This document shows positions 17,392 to 26,940 of a stretch of 64,000 nt of DNA, piece by piece. The translations under genes were made by a program, and so were the position numbers. The first letter of the stretch is position 1, and every line of letters begins with the position of its first letter. This DNA is from Flavobacterium sp. YJ01 (GTDB lineage Bacteria; Bacteroidota; Bacteroidia; Flavobacteriales; Flavobacteriaceae), in assembly GCF_029320955.1 (NCBI RefSeq), contig NZ_CP119757.1, forward strand, positions 1,922,001 through 1,986,000. Reading direction: 5' to 3'. Below the pieces are notes generated by a model, which had not been told where the DNA came from, searched no databases, and saw only the letters and a list, made by a program, of their open reading frames with translations.

Positions 17392-17626
17392 GTAACGTAA
17401 AAAACTAAGCAAGAATTTTCTTTAAAAACTAAAAAAAATATCAATTTTATTATTTTTTTTTCTCAATAAAAGACACAAAATTTTTTTATACTATTTTTAA
17501 GAAAAGCAAAACAAATTAATTATTAATCAAACAAATACATTTTATACAACTCAATTTCTTTGTTTCTAATTTTCTTCAAAAATTATATTTTAAAAATATT
17601 CAAAGAAAATTTTTCTTAAAAGTCTC

Positions 17627-17656
17627 TTGTACAATTCAAAATTAATTATAATTTTG
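17627..17656 (+). promoter_or_regulatory. Bacteroidota-type promoter for tRNA-Glu
   Basis: TTG at 17627-17629 and TAATTTTG at 17649-17656 (TAnnTTTG) with a 19-base spacer, ending 19 bases before the tRNA. Confidence 0.75.
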
Positions 17657-17675
17657 CACCCGCATTAGAAAAGCA

Positions 17676-17747
17676 GGTCCGTTCGTCTATCGGTTAGGAC
17701 GCCAGGTTTTCATCCTGGTAAGGGGGGTTCGATTCCCCCACGGACTA
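17676..17747 (+). tRNA. tRNA-Glu (anticodon TTC)
   Basis: A 72-nt cloverleaf: acceptor GGTCCGT pairs with ACGGACT, the anticodon loop TTTTCAT sits between CCAGG and CCTGG, the T-arm is GGGGG TTCGATT CCCCC, and the discriminator base is A. CCA is not encoded. It is followed by a strong hairpin terminator. Confidence 0.95.
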
Positions 17748-17759
17748 CTTCTAAAGAGA

Positions 17760-17789
17760 AAAGCTTCAGAGAAATCTGGAGCTTTTTTT
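17760..17789 (+). terminator. Terminator after tRNA-Glu
   Basis: AAGCTTCAGA and TCTGGAGCTT around a GAAA tetraloop, then T7. A member of the repeated hairpin family. Confidence 0.8.
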
Positions 17790-17861
17790 GTTTATATTTA
17801 CTCCGCCTAAAATGTTTGAGAAAAAATCATAATAAAAACAACACTGAAACCAAATCTAGTG

Positions 17862-19061
17862 ATGAAACAAAAACTTACTGCCCTTTTATTTGTATTTACT
17901 GTTATAAACATCTTCGCCCAAACGCCTGCGAGTAAAACTAATTATTCAAACAAATCTTTGACTGCGACAGATATGGTGACTAATAAAGCCTTAAAACCGC
18001 TTAAAAAAGTTTCACTAGATGATGCATCAATGCTGATTTATGATTATGACGGTTCTCTTTTCTCATGGGATTTAGATGCAGAAACTATTGTTTGGACTGT
18101 AAAAGCAACTGATGCTAGTTCTGAAATGTGCGCCAATAAAATAACATTGCAAGATGGCGTAGTTTATGTTCCGTTTATTAATGGTGAAATTTTCGCCATA
18201 GACAATCAAACTGGCGCTGTTTTCTGGAAATCAAGATTAGGTTCTATTACAGATCAAATTGTTTTAAAAGATCAAACTCCAGTTGTAAGCAATGGAAAAT
18301 TGTTCATTATTGCTCAAAATCAAAATCAGAGCAGTAACTTATATGCTCTTGATTTAAAAGACGGCAGTTTAGCATGGAACTACAAATTTGACACTGCAAT
18401 TAATGATACTACACCGCTTGTTTTTGACAATAAAATCTTCACACAAAGCGGATCAAATGTTTATGTTTTTGAGGCTAACACAGGAAAAGCAATCAGCCAA
18501 AAAACATTTGATGAGCAAATGACAGGAAACTTTGCAACAGACGGTCAAAATGTATTTATTGCAAGTGAAAAAAATAATCTTTTTGCCTTAAATCCGAATA
18601 ATCTAGAAATGGTTTGGCAGTTTAAATTTGATGAAAATCAATACAATATTAAAGAGCGTATAATTTGCAAAGACAATAAAATATATGTTGGAGCACAAGG
18701 ATCTCAAGTTTCTTCTTTGTATGCTATCGATTCAAAAACCGGAACTCAGCTTTGGAAAACCGATTTTAAAGACGATAATATCGAATACATTGTTAAAGAA
18801 AATGAGAATATTTGGGGTTATACCCGCAAAAAAAAGCTTTTCGAATTGGATTTAACCAATGGCGAAATTGCATTTGAAGCAAAACTAACAACGCTTCCTA
18901 TTTCAAATTTTGAATTTCCAAAAGAAGACAATTTATTGTACTATTATTGCGATGCGGGATTAATTCAATTTGATTTAAATGAAAAAGACGAAAACATGTA
19001 CTATATGCGAACTTCTCTTGCAGATAATCCGTATAGTGCTTATTTAAAGATAATTCGATAA
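17862..19061 (+). CDS. Secreted PQQ-binding-like beta-propeller protein
   Basis: The ATG at 17862 is preferred over the GTG at 17859. A signal peptide (KQKLTALLFVFTVINIFAQ) is followed by repeated propeller blades of the PQQ/BamB type, each with a pattern such as LFSWDLDAETIVWTVK, IFAIDNQTGAVFWKSR, LYALDLKDGSLAWNYK, LFALNPNNLEMVWQFK or LYAIDSKTGTQLWKTD (A-x-D-x-x-T/D-G-x-x-x-W). At least six blades are visible in 399 residues. It is exported; a scaffold role as in BamB is possible, but there is no lipobox cysteine and no enzymatic domain. Single gene with its own terminator. Confidence 0.8.
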   Translation: MKQKLTALLFVFTVINIFAQTPASKTNYSNKSLTATDMVTNKALKPLKKVSLDDASMLIYDYDGSLFSWDLDAETIVWTVKATDASSEMCANKITLQDGVVYVPFINGEIFAIDNQTGAVFWKSRLGSITDQIVLKDQTPVVSNGKLFIIAQNQNQSSNLYALDLKDGSLAWNYKFDTAINDTTPLVFDNKIFTQSGSNVYVFEANTGKAISQKTFDEQMTGNFATDGQNVFIASEKNNLFALNPNNLEMVWQFKFDENQYNIKERIICKDNKIYVGAQGSQVSSLYAIDSKTGTQLWKTDFKDDNIEYIVKENENIWGYTRKKKLFELDLTNGEIAFEAKLTTLPISNFEFPKEDNLLYYYCDAGLIQFDLNEKDENMYYMRTSLADNPYSAYLKIIR

Positions 19062-19077
19062 ATAATTATTATTAAAA

Positions 19078-19105
19078 AAGCTTCTGTTCTCAGAAGCTTT
19101 TTTTG
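19078..19105 (+). terminator. Terminator after the PQQ-propeller gene
   Basis: AAGCTTCTG, loop TTCT, CAGAAGCTT, then T-run. It lies 17 bp after the stop codon. Confidence 0.8.
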
Positions 19106-19207
19106 TTTTTTATAAAATAATAATGAAATCCGAAAAACATATTATTCCAATGCAAAGCTATGCCTCATAAAAAAGCACCCGAATTTGCAATAGAAAAGCC
19201 AACGCTT

Positions 19208-19453
19208 TTAAGCGGCCTTTTTCGTCATTCTTTTTTTACACTCTAAAATTCTAAGCTGATTTTCGGCACAAAGAAGATGCTCTTTTGCTCCATTTTTTTG
19301 AATTTCGATTAAATAATGAAAATCCCTTTCTTTAGTAGTAGATTTTATTATTAATCCTTTTTTAAAATCCATTTTTCTCTCTACCACTGTGGCAGTGTAA
19401 GATCTCCCGCTCAATGCAATGTAGGTTACATTTTGTCCTTTTAAAAATTTCAT
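19208..19453 (-). CDS. Small hypothetical protein (81 aa)
   Basis: A basic 81-residue protein (MKFLKGQNVTYIALSGRSYT ... LRILECKKRMTKKAA). The early GQNVTYIALSGRSYTATVVERK reads like a small beta-barrel (KOW/SH3-like) turn followed by strands, so nucleic-acid binding is imaginable but not shown. I do not recognise the family. It lies alone between convergent and divergent neighbours. Codon use resembles adjacent genes. The 300 bases from 19454 to 19749 upstream hold no other gene. Confidence 0.55.
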   Translation of the reverse strand: MKFLKGQNVTYIALSGRSYTATVVERKMDFKKGLIIKSTTKERDFHYLIEIQKNGAKEHLLCAENQLRILECKKRMTKKAA

Positions 19454-19749
19454 CGTTTTAGCTTTTCAGTTAAATAATGTTCGTAAATGCTAATAAGACA
19501 AAATCGATCTTAAGGGGGATTAATCAATTTTTTCTTTAGAGGTGCAATATAGAAATATTGAAAAATTCGATACCCCGTATTTATACCTGTTTTTACATTT
19601 TGAAAAGTTAAAATTTTGGAAGTCCATTTTTTTTGCTTATAGAAAATTTGATACAATTTAGAACAATCGTTTTCAACTCCTTTTTAGGCCAAATGAGTAG
19701 TTTTGAAAGAAGGATAATCCTTTTCAAAAACAACTAAAATTCAGGCAAA

Positions 19750-21015
19750 ATGGTACATGAAAGAGTGATGGAAAAACTGGCAATTTTAGCAGATGCAGCC
19801 AAATATGATGTTTCTTGTTCATCTTCTGCAGGTCAGAACAAGCGAAAAAATCAAAACAAAGGATTGGGCGACACTGGAAACGGAATTTGTCACGCCTACA
19901 CAGAGGACGGACGCTGTGTGTCACTTCTAAAAATCCTTTTAACCAATCATTGCATTTTTGATTGCGCTTATTGCGTTAGCCGAAAAAGCAACGATATAAA
20001 ACGTGCTGGTTTTACGGTTCAAGAAGTTGTAGATCTTACCATTGGCTTTTATAGAAGAAATTACATTGAAGGTCTTTTTTTGAGTTCTGGCATTTTTGAT
20101 AATCCAGATTATACAATGGAACGTTTGGTTAGAATTGCAAAGAAATTACGACTAGAAGAAAATTTTAATGGGTATATCCATCTAAAAGCAATTCCAGGCG
20201 CAAGCGACGAACTCATAAAAGAGGCCGGAATGTACGCCGATCGTTTAAGCGTAAATGTTGAAATGCCAACAGAAAAAAGCTTAAAATTATTAGCGCCAGA
20301 AAAAAATCACGCTGATGTAATTAAACCAATGGAATATCTGAAAAACGAAATTGTTGGCCATAAAGAAGAAAAAAAATCAAATTTTAAAGCGCCGCTTTTT
20401 GCTCCAGCCGGGCAAAGCACACAAATGGTAATTGGCGCAACTCAAGAAAATGATTTAGAAATTCTCGGAATGGCTAATTATTTTTACGAACAAATGAATA
20501 TGCGGCGCGTTTATTATTCAGGCTATGTTCCAATTAGTTACGACAATAGACTTCCTGCAATTGGAACTCCGGTTCCGATGATTCGCGAAAACCGTTTGTA
20601 TCAAGCCGATTGGCTAATTCGTTTTTATGGCTTTAATGTAAATGAAATTGTCGGTTTTGATCAGCCGAATTTAGATTTGGATATCGATCCGAAATTAGGA
20701 TGGGCTTTGCGAAATTTACATCAGTTTCCTGTCGATGTAAATTCTGCAGATTTAGAATTAATTCTTCGTATTCCAGGAATCGGAGTTACGAGCGCCAAAA
20801 AAATTGTCAGCGCAAGAAAATTCAAAAGATTACAGCCAGAAGATTTGAAAAAATTAGGAATTGCTTACAATCGTTCGAAATTCTTTGTGGCATTTTCTTC
20901 TCCTTTTTATTTGCAGAAAGATTTGACTTCGATTCAAATAAAAGAACAGATTTTGAATATTCAGAACAGCAAGTACCAAAACAATTTTTCTAATCAGCTT
21001 TCTTTATTTCAATAA
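19750..21015 (+). CDS. Putative DNA modification/repair radical SAM protein (TIGR03916-type)
   Basis: 421 residues. The radical SAM cluster motif CIFDCAYC supplies Cys68, Cys72 and Cys75 (CxxxCxxC), preceded by conserved cysteines (GICHAYTEDGRC). A helix-hairpin-helix DNA-binding unit is near the C-terminus (DLELILRIPGIGVTSAKKIVSARKF). This is the two-domain layout of the radical SAM protein that pairs with a DUF4130 protein, a widespread but biochemically poorly defined DNA-repair couple. The partner follows with a TAATG overlap, so they are translationally coupled. Start ATG 19750; an in-frame ATG at 19768 is an alternative. Confidence 0.85.
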   Translation: MVHERVMEKLAILADAAKYDVSCSSSAGQNKRKNQNKGLGDTGNGICHAYTEDGRCVSLLKILLTNHCIFDCAYCVSRKSNDIKRAGFTVQEVVDLTIGFYRRNYIEGLFLSSGIFDNPDYTMERLVRIAKKLRLEENFNGYIHLKAIPGASDELIKEAGMYADRLSVNVEMPTEKSLKLLAPEKNHADVIKPMEYLKNEIVGHKEEKKSNFKAPLFAPAGQSTQMVIGATQENDLEILGMANYFYEQMNMRRVYYSGYVPISYDNRLPAIGTPVPMIRENRLYQADWLIRFYGFNVNEIVGFDQPNLDLDIDPKLGWALRNLHQFPVDVNSADLELILRIPGIGVTSAKKIVSARKFKRLQPEDLKKLGIAYNRSKFFVAFSSPFYLQKDLTSIQIKEQILNIQNSKYQNNFSNQLSLFQ

Positions 21016-21791
21016 TGACACTTATAATCTACGACGGAACTTTTGAAGGCTGGCTTACAGCTGTTTTTGAGATTTATGAATACAAATTCGAAGATGTCTT
21101 TTTTGCTAAAGATGAAAATTCTAATGCCTTATTTTTTTCAAAAACTCATTTTGTTGAAACCGATAATGCAAAAGCGAATCGCGTTTTGAAAGGTTTAAAA
21201 CAACGCCTTTCACCAAGCGGAATTACCAATATGTATCATGCTTTTTTTTCTGAATTGCCTCAAATCGAAGAAAGTTTATTTCGTTTTGCGACCTATGTTT
21301 TTTCAAGTTCAAAAAACATTGAAGGAGATTTAAGCAATAATGCTGTTTTAAATATTCAGAAAGCTGCTCATTTAACCGGGAAAGAAAGCCACAGAATGAA
21401 AGCTTTTGTTCGTTTTAAACTAACAAAAGACAACTTATATTACGCCATTGTTGAGCCCGATTGCAATGTTTTACCGCTTATTCAAAAACATTTCAAGAAT
21501 CGTTATGCAGACCAGAAATGGCTCATTTATGACACCAAACGCAAATACGGCATCTATTATGATCTTGAAAATGTTTCAACTGTCGAATTAACTTTCGATT
21601 CTAATCCTTCGTCTTCAAAATTTCTAGCCGAAATTTCAGATGAAGACGAAGAATTTTTCCAGAATTTATGGCGAAATTATTTTAAAAGTGTAAATATAGA
21701 ATCCAGAAAAAACACCAAACTTCATGTTCAGCACATGCCAAAACGCTATTGGAAAAATTTAACCGAAAAAATACCTAACCTAAAAAAATAG
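21015..21791 (+). CDS. TIGR03915/DUF4130 DNA-repair partner protein
   Basis: 258 residues. The N-terminus TLIIYDGTFEGWLTAVFEIYE and the C-terminal FQNLWRNYFKSVNIESRKN, then HMPKRYWKNLTE (the DUF4130 end) identify the partner of the radical SAM DNA-repair protein. DUF4130 is related in part to uracil-DNA-glycosylase-like proteins. The ATG overlaps the last base of the upstream stop (TAATG), so the two are made together. Its stop is only 4 bp from the stop of the convergent GH130 gene. Confidence 0.85.
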   Translation: MTLIIYDGTFEGWLTAVFEIYEYKFEDVFFAKDENSNALFFSKTHFVETDNAKANRVLKGLKQRLSPSGITNMYHAFFSELPQIEESLFRFATYVFSSSKNIEGDLSNNAVLNIQKAAHLTGKESHRMKAFVRFKLTKDNLYYAIVEPDCNVLPLIQKHFKNRYADQKWLIYDTKRKYGIYYDLENVSTVELTFDSNPSSSKFLAEISDEDEEFFQNLWRNYFKSVNIESRKNTKLHVQHMPKRYWKNLTEKIPNLKK

Positions 21792-21795
21792 AATT

Positions 21796-23268
21796 CTATT
21801 TGTTGTTACTTCTCTTCAAAGCATTTAATAATTCCTTCATATCAACTACTCCATAAGTCGAAGAATAATCGGAAACCGCATAAGGTAAAATCAAACTATT
21901 ATTATGAATAATTGCTCCGCAAGAATAAACCACGTTTGGCACGTAACCTTCGCGTTCGTCTTCTAACGGAGAAAGCAAAGGTTCAGAAAGTCTTCCAATT
22001 TCTTTTGACGGATCATCCAAATCAAATAACGAAGCGCCAATGCAATAACGACGCATTGTACCAACTCCGTGTGTAATTACAAGCCAACCTTCATCTGTCC
22101 AAAGTGGCGAACCGCAATTTCCTATTTGTGTTAATTCCCAGGTAAAACGAGGTTGCTGCAACAGAATTGGCGTATTCCATTGCGTGGCTCTGTCTGAATA
22201 CATAATGTAATTATTAACACCGTCGATTCTCGCCAACATAGCGTATTTGCCTTTTATTTTTCGTGGAAATAAAGCCAGATTTTTATTTTGTGCACCTTCG
22301 CCATGAAGCGGCATTACTCTAAAACTGTAGAAATCTTCGGTAGAAATTAATTTAGGCAGAATTGTATGCCCGTTATAGGCTGTATACGTTGCCATTACGC
22401 GAACAGAATCGTCATCATCGACAAAACGAACGAAACGCGCATCTTCAATTCCACGGCTTTCTGAATCGGAAATTGGAAAAATAACACGTTCGGTAATATC
22501 AGAATCGTGTTTAAATTGTAAGTCATAAAATGAATTTGCCAGCCATAAAATTTCCTGCAATGCCGTTTTGCGTTCTTCTCTATTTGTCGGATCGCTCAAA
22601 GCACTCGTAAGCATATTTTTTAAAATTGCGAATTCAAACTCTTCGGGAAGATCTTGCATAATCTGGACAATGTATTTGTCCGTAGTATGCATTTCAGATA
22701 ATTTGGTTAGAAATCGTTCTTTATTAAATAGCGTTTTATGTTCAATTTCGGCTTTATCAATATGATTACCGATTTTCATTATTTGAAGATTATTATCTCG
22801 ATCTAAAATTCCTCTTCTAAAAACAATAGACGAAATATGACCTTCGCCCGTGGCGCGAAAAGAAATAATAACACGTTTTTCTCCAAATTCTAAACCCGTT
22901 TGATCAAAATCTTCTACAATTGATGGGTTAAAAATGGCCGCAGATTCAATCGCGTATTCCATTGTACAATAAGAACCAATAAGCATTTTTCTGTCTAAAG
23001 AAAGCGAATCAAAATCAATTTGCATTTCTTCTATAATAGGTCTTATTCTTTCACAATGTCTAAAAAAAACTGCCGAAATATTTCTGTGGCGTCTTGCAAA
23101 TTCGCGAAGCGTTTGTTCTAAAGTCTGCAAAACTTCTTTTTCTTCGAGCGTCATTATCCGAAGCACCATTTGTTGGGTTCGTTCGATGCCATTCATAAAA
23201 TATCTGGCAACAACTCTTCTGGAATCTGGTGTAAATTTTATACTTTTTCGAACTACTGATACTCGCAT
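21796..23268 (-). CDS. Glycoside hydrolase/phosphorylase family 130 protein
   Basis: 490 residues. The C-terminal five-bladed propeller shows GH130 landmarks: SRGIEDARFVRFVDDDDSVR, ATYTAYNGHTILPKLISTED, KNLALFPRKIKGKYAMLARI, and WELTQIGNCGSPLWTDEGW. About 130 extra helical residues lie at the N-terminus, as in the GH130 subgroup found in Bacteroidota. GH130 enzymes phosphorolyse or hydrolyse beta-mannosides (mannose-glucose or mannose-mannose links). No signal peptide, so it acts in the cytoplasm on imported oligosaccharides. It is not next to SusC/SusD genes, so it is not part of an obvious PUL. Confidence 0.85.
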   Translation of the reverse strand: MRVSVVRKSIKFTPDSRRVVARYFMNGIERTQQMVLRIMTLEEKEVLQTLEQTLREFARRHRNISAVFFRHCERIRPIIEEMQIDFDSLSLDRKMLIGSYCTMEYAIESAAIFNPSIVEDFDQTGLEFGEKRVIISFRATGEGHISSIVFRRGILDRDNNLQIMKIGNHIDKAEIEHKTLFNKERFLTKLSEMHTTDKYIVQIMQDLPEEFEFAILKNMLTSALSDPTNREERKTALQEILWLANSFYDLQFKHDSDITERVIFPISDSESRGIEDARFVRFVDDDDSVRVMATYTAYNGHTILPKLISTEDFYSFRVMPLHGEGAQNKNLALFPRKIKGKYAMLARIDGVNNYIMYSDRATQWNTPILLQQPRFTWELTQIGNCGSPLWTDEGWLVITHGVGTMRRYCIGASLFDLDDPSKEIGRLSEPLLSPLEDEREGYVPNVVYSCGAIIHNNSLILPYAVSDYSSTYGVVDMKELLNALKRSNNK

Positions 23269-23448
23269 AGTGGCATTTTTTAAGAAAATAATATTAAGTG
23301 AATGATTTATTCTACAACAAGTTAGTGATTTTTGTTAAAGAAAAAAACTTAATTTTTTATTAAAACTTCGAATTCATCGAATATGCCATGCTTTTTTGGA
23401 ATAAAATTTAAGGGAAATAAAAGTAAAATTCGACTATAAAAAGCGGTT

Positions 23449-23694
23449 TTAAAAATTGATTTCAATAATACTGTTTACGTGCTCGATAAAAGCTTCAGTA
23501 TTTTTCATTTCTTGCTTTATCGTCAAATGATGATCGGCTAAATTATATTGATCAATCATATCTTTTTTTAAATATTTTATCATCGATTCCAGACTGCGCG
23601 TATCAGTATCAGATTGTCTTTTTAATTCGCGCTGTTTGCTTTCCAGATAATTTAAAGTCTCTTTTAACTTTTGAACGTTTAATTTTCCTGTCAT
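23449..23694 (-). CDS. Small coiled-coil hypothetical protein (81 aa)
   Basis: 81 residues, highly charged and helical (KLNVQKLKETLNYLESKQRE, then LESMIKYLKKDMIDQYNLAD). It is probably a short dimeric coiled coil. No family recognised. A candidate 45-residue ORF lies just upstream on the same strand. Upstream of GH130 by 180 bp on the same strand. Confidence 0.55.
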   Translation of the reverse strand: MTGKLNVQKLKETLNYLESKQRELKRQSDTDTRSLESMIKYLKKDMIDQYNLADHHLTIKQEMKNTEAFIEHVNSIIEINF

Positions 23695-23711
23695 AAACTA
23701 CTGTGGTCAAA

Positions 23712-23849
23712 TTATAAAAAACAATGGCTAGGAATGCGGTAAGATTCTGTTCTTCCAAAAACTACTATCTTTTGAATTTGCCTCATTCCCAACCACTGTA
23801 TTCCCACACTTACGTTCATTTTGAGAATTTGGTTTTGAGTAAAATTCAT
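23712..23849 (-). CDS. Possible 45-residue small protein
   Basis: The frame reads MNFTQNQILKMNVSVGIQWL, then GMRQIQKIVVFGRTESYRIP, then SHCFL. It has an ATG start and ends 17 bp before the coiled-coil gene, so the two could be co-transcribed. The composition is protein-like, but the length allows chance. The remaining bases from 23850 to 24101 hold no visible gene. Confidence 0.3.
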   Translation of the reverse strand: MNFTQNQILKMNVSVGIQWLGMRQIQKIVVFGRTESYRIPSHCFL

Positions 23850-24101
23850 TTTTTTTAAAGTTTTAAATACACAAAAAATAAAACATTGAAAAACAATTAT
23901 TTACAAGAAAAAATCAGTTTTATTTTTTTATAATTAAAAAGGAATGAATACGATTACAAAACATTTCGAATAAAAAAACACAACTTTCACAATCTCAAAA
24001 CATTACCAAAAAGCAATCAAAATTGTGAATATCTATTTCGATATTTAACTATTTATTTTCCTGTAAAATTTATCTTTGGCATCCTTAAAATTTATAAGAA
24101 G

Positions 24102-24650
24102 ATGAGTGTAGTTTGGTACGAATGCAAAGTAAAATATAGAAAAACAGACGAAACTGGCGGACAAAAAGTATTAACAGAACCTTATTTGGTTGATGCTTTG
24201 TCTTATACAGAAGCTGAAAAAAGAATCAACGAAGAAATGGCAGCTTATATTAGTGAAGAATTTAAAATCACGAATATAAAAGTGGCAAATTACGCCGAAA
24301 TTCATCCGTTTGAAAATGCAGACAGATGGTTTAAGTCTAAAGTTTCTTTAATTGCTTACGATGAAGAAAGCGGTAAAGAGCGTAAAACGAGCATGTATAT
24401 GCTAGTTCAAGCAAATGATGTTCGCGAAGCGTTTGACAATACGATTCATGTAATGAAAAATACAATGGGCGAATATTCTATTCCTGCAATTTCAGAATCA
24501 CCAATTATGGATGTTTTTCCTTATTTCAGTGGCGAAGAAGGAGAAACAGAAATGCTGGAAAGATTTAATGCTTTAAAAGCTTCAAAACCAGAAAGACCAG
24601 AAGAAGAAATTGTCGATTACATGGAATTTGAAACCGCAACAGAAGAATAA
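24102..24650 (+). CDS. DUF4494 domain protein
   Basis: 182 residues matching the DUF4494 pattern, with WYECKVKYRKTDETGGQKV at the start, SYTEAEKRINEEMAAYI near 45-60, NADRWFKSKVSLIAYDEESG near 80-95 and a C-terminal acidic tail. Proteins of this family are conserved in Bacteroidota, cytoplasmic and of unknown function. It is followed after 8 bp by a member of the repeated hairpin-terminator family, so it is likely monocistronic. Confidence 0.8.
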   Translation: MSVVWYECKVKYRKTDETGGQKVLTEPYLVDALSYTEAEKRINEEMAAYISEEFKITNIKVANYAEIHPFENADRWFKSKVSLIAYDEESGKERKTSMYMLVQANDVREAFDNTIHVMKNTMGEYSIPAISESPIMDVFPYFSGEEGETEMLERFNALKASKPERPEEEIVDYMEFETATEE

Positions 24651-24658
24651 AAATTCAC

Positions 24659-24689
24659 AAAAGCTTCAGAGAAATCTGGAGCTTTTTTT
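24659..24689 (+). terminator. Terminator after the DUF4494 gene
   Basis: AAGCTTCAGA, GAAA loop, TCTGGAGCTT, then T7. Same hairpin as after tRNA-Glu. Confidence 0.8.
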
Positions 24690-24794
24690 ATTTGTTTCAA
24701 CAACGTTGCCAACGTTTTTCACATCAAAATAAATCTTATATTCGTAACACCATTAAACTGACTTGAAACCACTTACCACAAAACCAAACACTTC

Positions 24795-26321
24795 ATGACC
24801 AAAAAAACACTGATTTTAATCGGGTTTATTTTTTTAAAATTTATTTTGCAATATGTTTTAATTAGTCCCGAATACGATTTACAGCGAGACGAATATCTGC
24901 ATTTAGATCAAGCCAATCATATTGCTTGGGGATTTTTATCGGTTCCGCCTGTAACTTCCTGGTTTTCTTGCATTATTTTGTTACTTGGAAACTCTGTTTT
25001 CTGGGTTAAGTTCTTCCCTGCTCTATTTGGCGCATTGACTCTTTTGCTTGTCTGGAAAACAATCGAACTTTTAAAAGGAAATCTTTACGCTTTGATTCTA
25101 GGCGCTTTATGTGTTTTATTTTCGTGTTTATTGCGACTTAACACGTTATATCAACCGAATTCTTTAGATGTTTTGTGTTGGACAGCAGTTTATTATGTTC
25201 TGATTCGATATATCATTTCTGAAGATACAAAATGGATTTATTTTGGAGCTATTATTTTTGCTTTCGGTTTTTTAAACAAATACAACATCCTCTTTTTACT
25301 ATTCGGATTATTTCCTGCCATTATACTTTCTAGACAAAGAAAAATGCTGATAAAAAAGCAATTTTATTTTGCCTTAATTTTTGGTCTAATGCTCATTCTA
25401 CCCAATCTGGTTTGGCAATACAGAAATCAGTTTCCGATTGTGCATCATATGAGAGAATTGGCAGAAACGCAATTGGTAAATGTTGATTTGGCAAGTTTTA
25501 TAAAAGAACAGATCCTCTTTTTTATTGGCGGTTTATTGGTCATTTTAGCTGGACTTTATGCCGTGATTTTTTATAAACCTCTCAAAAAATTCCAAGTCTT
25601 TTTTGCTTCGTTTGTTTTTACTCTTTTCATTTTTATTTACTTCAAGGCAAAAGCGTATTATGTAATTGGTTTGTATCCGATTTATATTGCTTTTGGCGCT
25701 GTTTTTTTGTCTGAAGTTTTAAACGAAGGCTGGAAACGTTATTTAAAACCAGTTTTTATTGCTCTTCCGATTTTATTTTTTATTCCGATGTATGACATTG
25801 TTTTTCCAAATAAAAGTCCCGAATATATAGTTGCACATTCTGAGAAATACCAAAAACTAGGAATGCTTCGTTGGGAAGATGGAAAAGATCACCAATTGCC
25901 TCAAGATTTTGCCGATATGTTGGGTTGGAAAGAATTGGCAAGAAAAACAGATTCTTTGTTCGCTCTGATTCCAAACCAAAAAGAAACTATCGTGATTTGC
26001 GATAATTACGGACAAGCCGGAGCGATTAATTATTATTCGAAAAAAGGAATTAAAGCCGTTTCTTTCAATGCCGATTATGTAAATTGGTTCAATCTCAAAA
26101 TTCAATACAAAAATCTTATTCGTGTAAAAAAATTTGACGAAAACAACGAAGAATTGAAAGAAACTGGTCCTTATTTTGAAAAAGCCTTTATTGGCGGTCA
26201 GATTACAAACCAATATGCAAGAGAATACGGAACAACAATTTTTGTTTTTACGAATGCTAAAATCGACATCAATAAACGATTGGAACAAGAAATTAAAGAA
26301 GAGAAAAATTATAAAAAGTAA
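24795..26321 (+). CDS. GT39-family (ArnT/PMT-like) membrane glycosyltransferase
   Basis: 508 residues with about ten to twelve membrane helices and a periplasmic C-terminal domain of about 170 residues. The first loop has DLQRDEYLHLDQANH, where the acidic residues match the catalytic Asp/Glu of PMT/ArnT enzymes, followed by WGFLSVPPVTSW. These enzymes move a sugar from a polyprenyl-phosphate carrier to lipid A, protein or another acceptor at the periplasmic face. Acceptor and sugar are unknown. The DUF4269 gene follows 3 bp later, so they form an operon. Confidence 0.8.
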   Translation: MTKKTLILIGFIFLKFILQYVLISPEYDLQRDEYLHLDQANHIAWGFLSVPPVTSWFSCIILLLGNSVFWVKFFPALFGALTLLLVWKTIELLKGNLYALILGALCVLFSCLLRLNTLYQPNSLDVLCWTAVYYVLIRYIISEDTKWIYFGAIIFAFGFLNKYNILFLLFGLFPAIILSRQRKMLIKKQFYFALIFGLMLILPNLVWQYRNQFPIVHHMRELAETQLVNVDLASFIKEQILFFIGGLLVILAGLYAVIFYKPLKKFQVFFASFVFTLFIFIYFKAKAYYVIGLYPIYIAFGAVFLSEVLNEGWKRYLKPVFIALPILFFIPMYDIVFPNKSPEYIVAHSEKYQKLGMLRWEDGKDHQLPQDFADMLGWKELARKTDSLFALIPNQKETIVICDNYGQAGAINYYSKKGIKAVSFNADYVNWFNLKIQYKNLIRVKKFDENNEELKETGPYFEKAFIGGQITNQYAREYGTTIFVFTNAKIDINKRLEQEIKEEKNYKK

Positions 26322-26324
26322 TAA

Positions 26325-26849
26325 ATGATTGATTTCACCGACATTTCTTATTTAAAAACAGGAAATCAGAAACAGCAATCGGCATTTGCGGTTTTAACGA
26401 AATACCGTGTTTTAGAAAATCTTACAGATTTTGATCCTATTCTAGTCGGTACAATTCCGATAAATATCGACGTAGAAAATAGCGATTTGGATATTATCTG
26501 TTGCTGGAAAAACAAATCAGAATTCATAGAAAAAATTAAAGGTTTATTTGCGCAAGAAAGCCATTTTACCATTCGAGAAAATCTAATTAATAATCAAGAA
26601 TCTGTTATTACAAACTTCCATATTGACGGTTTTGAAATTGAAATTTTCGGACAAAACATTCCTACTCAGGCGCAAAATGGTTACAGACATATGCTTGTTG
26701 AAGCTCAAATTCTTCAGTCAAAAGACGAAAACTTCCGATTAGAAATCATTAAATTGAAAGAAAGCGGCATAAAAACGGAACCTGCTTTTGGTTTGTTACT
26801 AGGCTTAAACGGAAATGTTTACGAGGAATTATTAGATTATAAAGTCTAA
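26325..26849 (+). CDS. DUF4269 protein (nucleotidyltransferase-like fold)
   Basis: 174 residues. The segment DPILVGTIPINIDVENSDLDIIC at 38-60 has the G-S/T-...-D-x-D layout of small nucleotidyltransferases, and ITNFHIDGFEIEIFGQ adds a third acidic strand. It matches the DUF4269 family as I know it; substrate unknown. It follows the GT39 gene by 3 bp and is likely co-transcribed. The tRNA-fMet promoter starts 50 bp after its stop. Confidence 0.75.
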   Translation: MIDFTDISYLKTGNQKQQSAFAVLTKYRVLENLTDFDPILVGTIPINIDVENSDLDIICCWKNKSEFIEKIKGLFAQESHFTIRENLINNQESVITNFHIDGFEIEIFGQNIPTQAQNGYRHMLVEAQILQSKDENFRLEIIKLKESGIKTEPAFGLLLGLNGNVYEELLDYKV

Positions 26850-26898
26850 GAAAAATCACGTTTTTGAGCTGTTCTAAAAAATAAAATACAAAAATAGC

Positions 26899-26928
26899 TT
26901 GCAAAACCGCATTTAGTGTGTATCTTTG
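26899..26928 (+). promoter_or_regulatory. Strong Bacteroidota promoter of tRNA-fMet
   Basis: TTG at 26899-26901 and TATCTTTG at 26921-26928 with a 19-base spacer, ending 12 bases before the tRNA. Confidence 0.8.
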
Positions 26929-26940
26929 CACCCGAAACAT

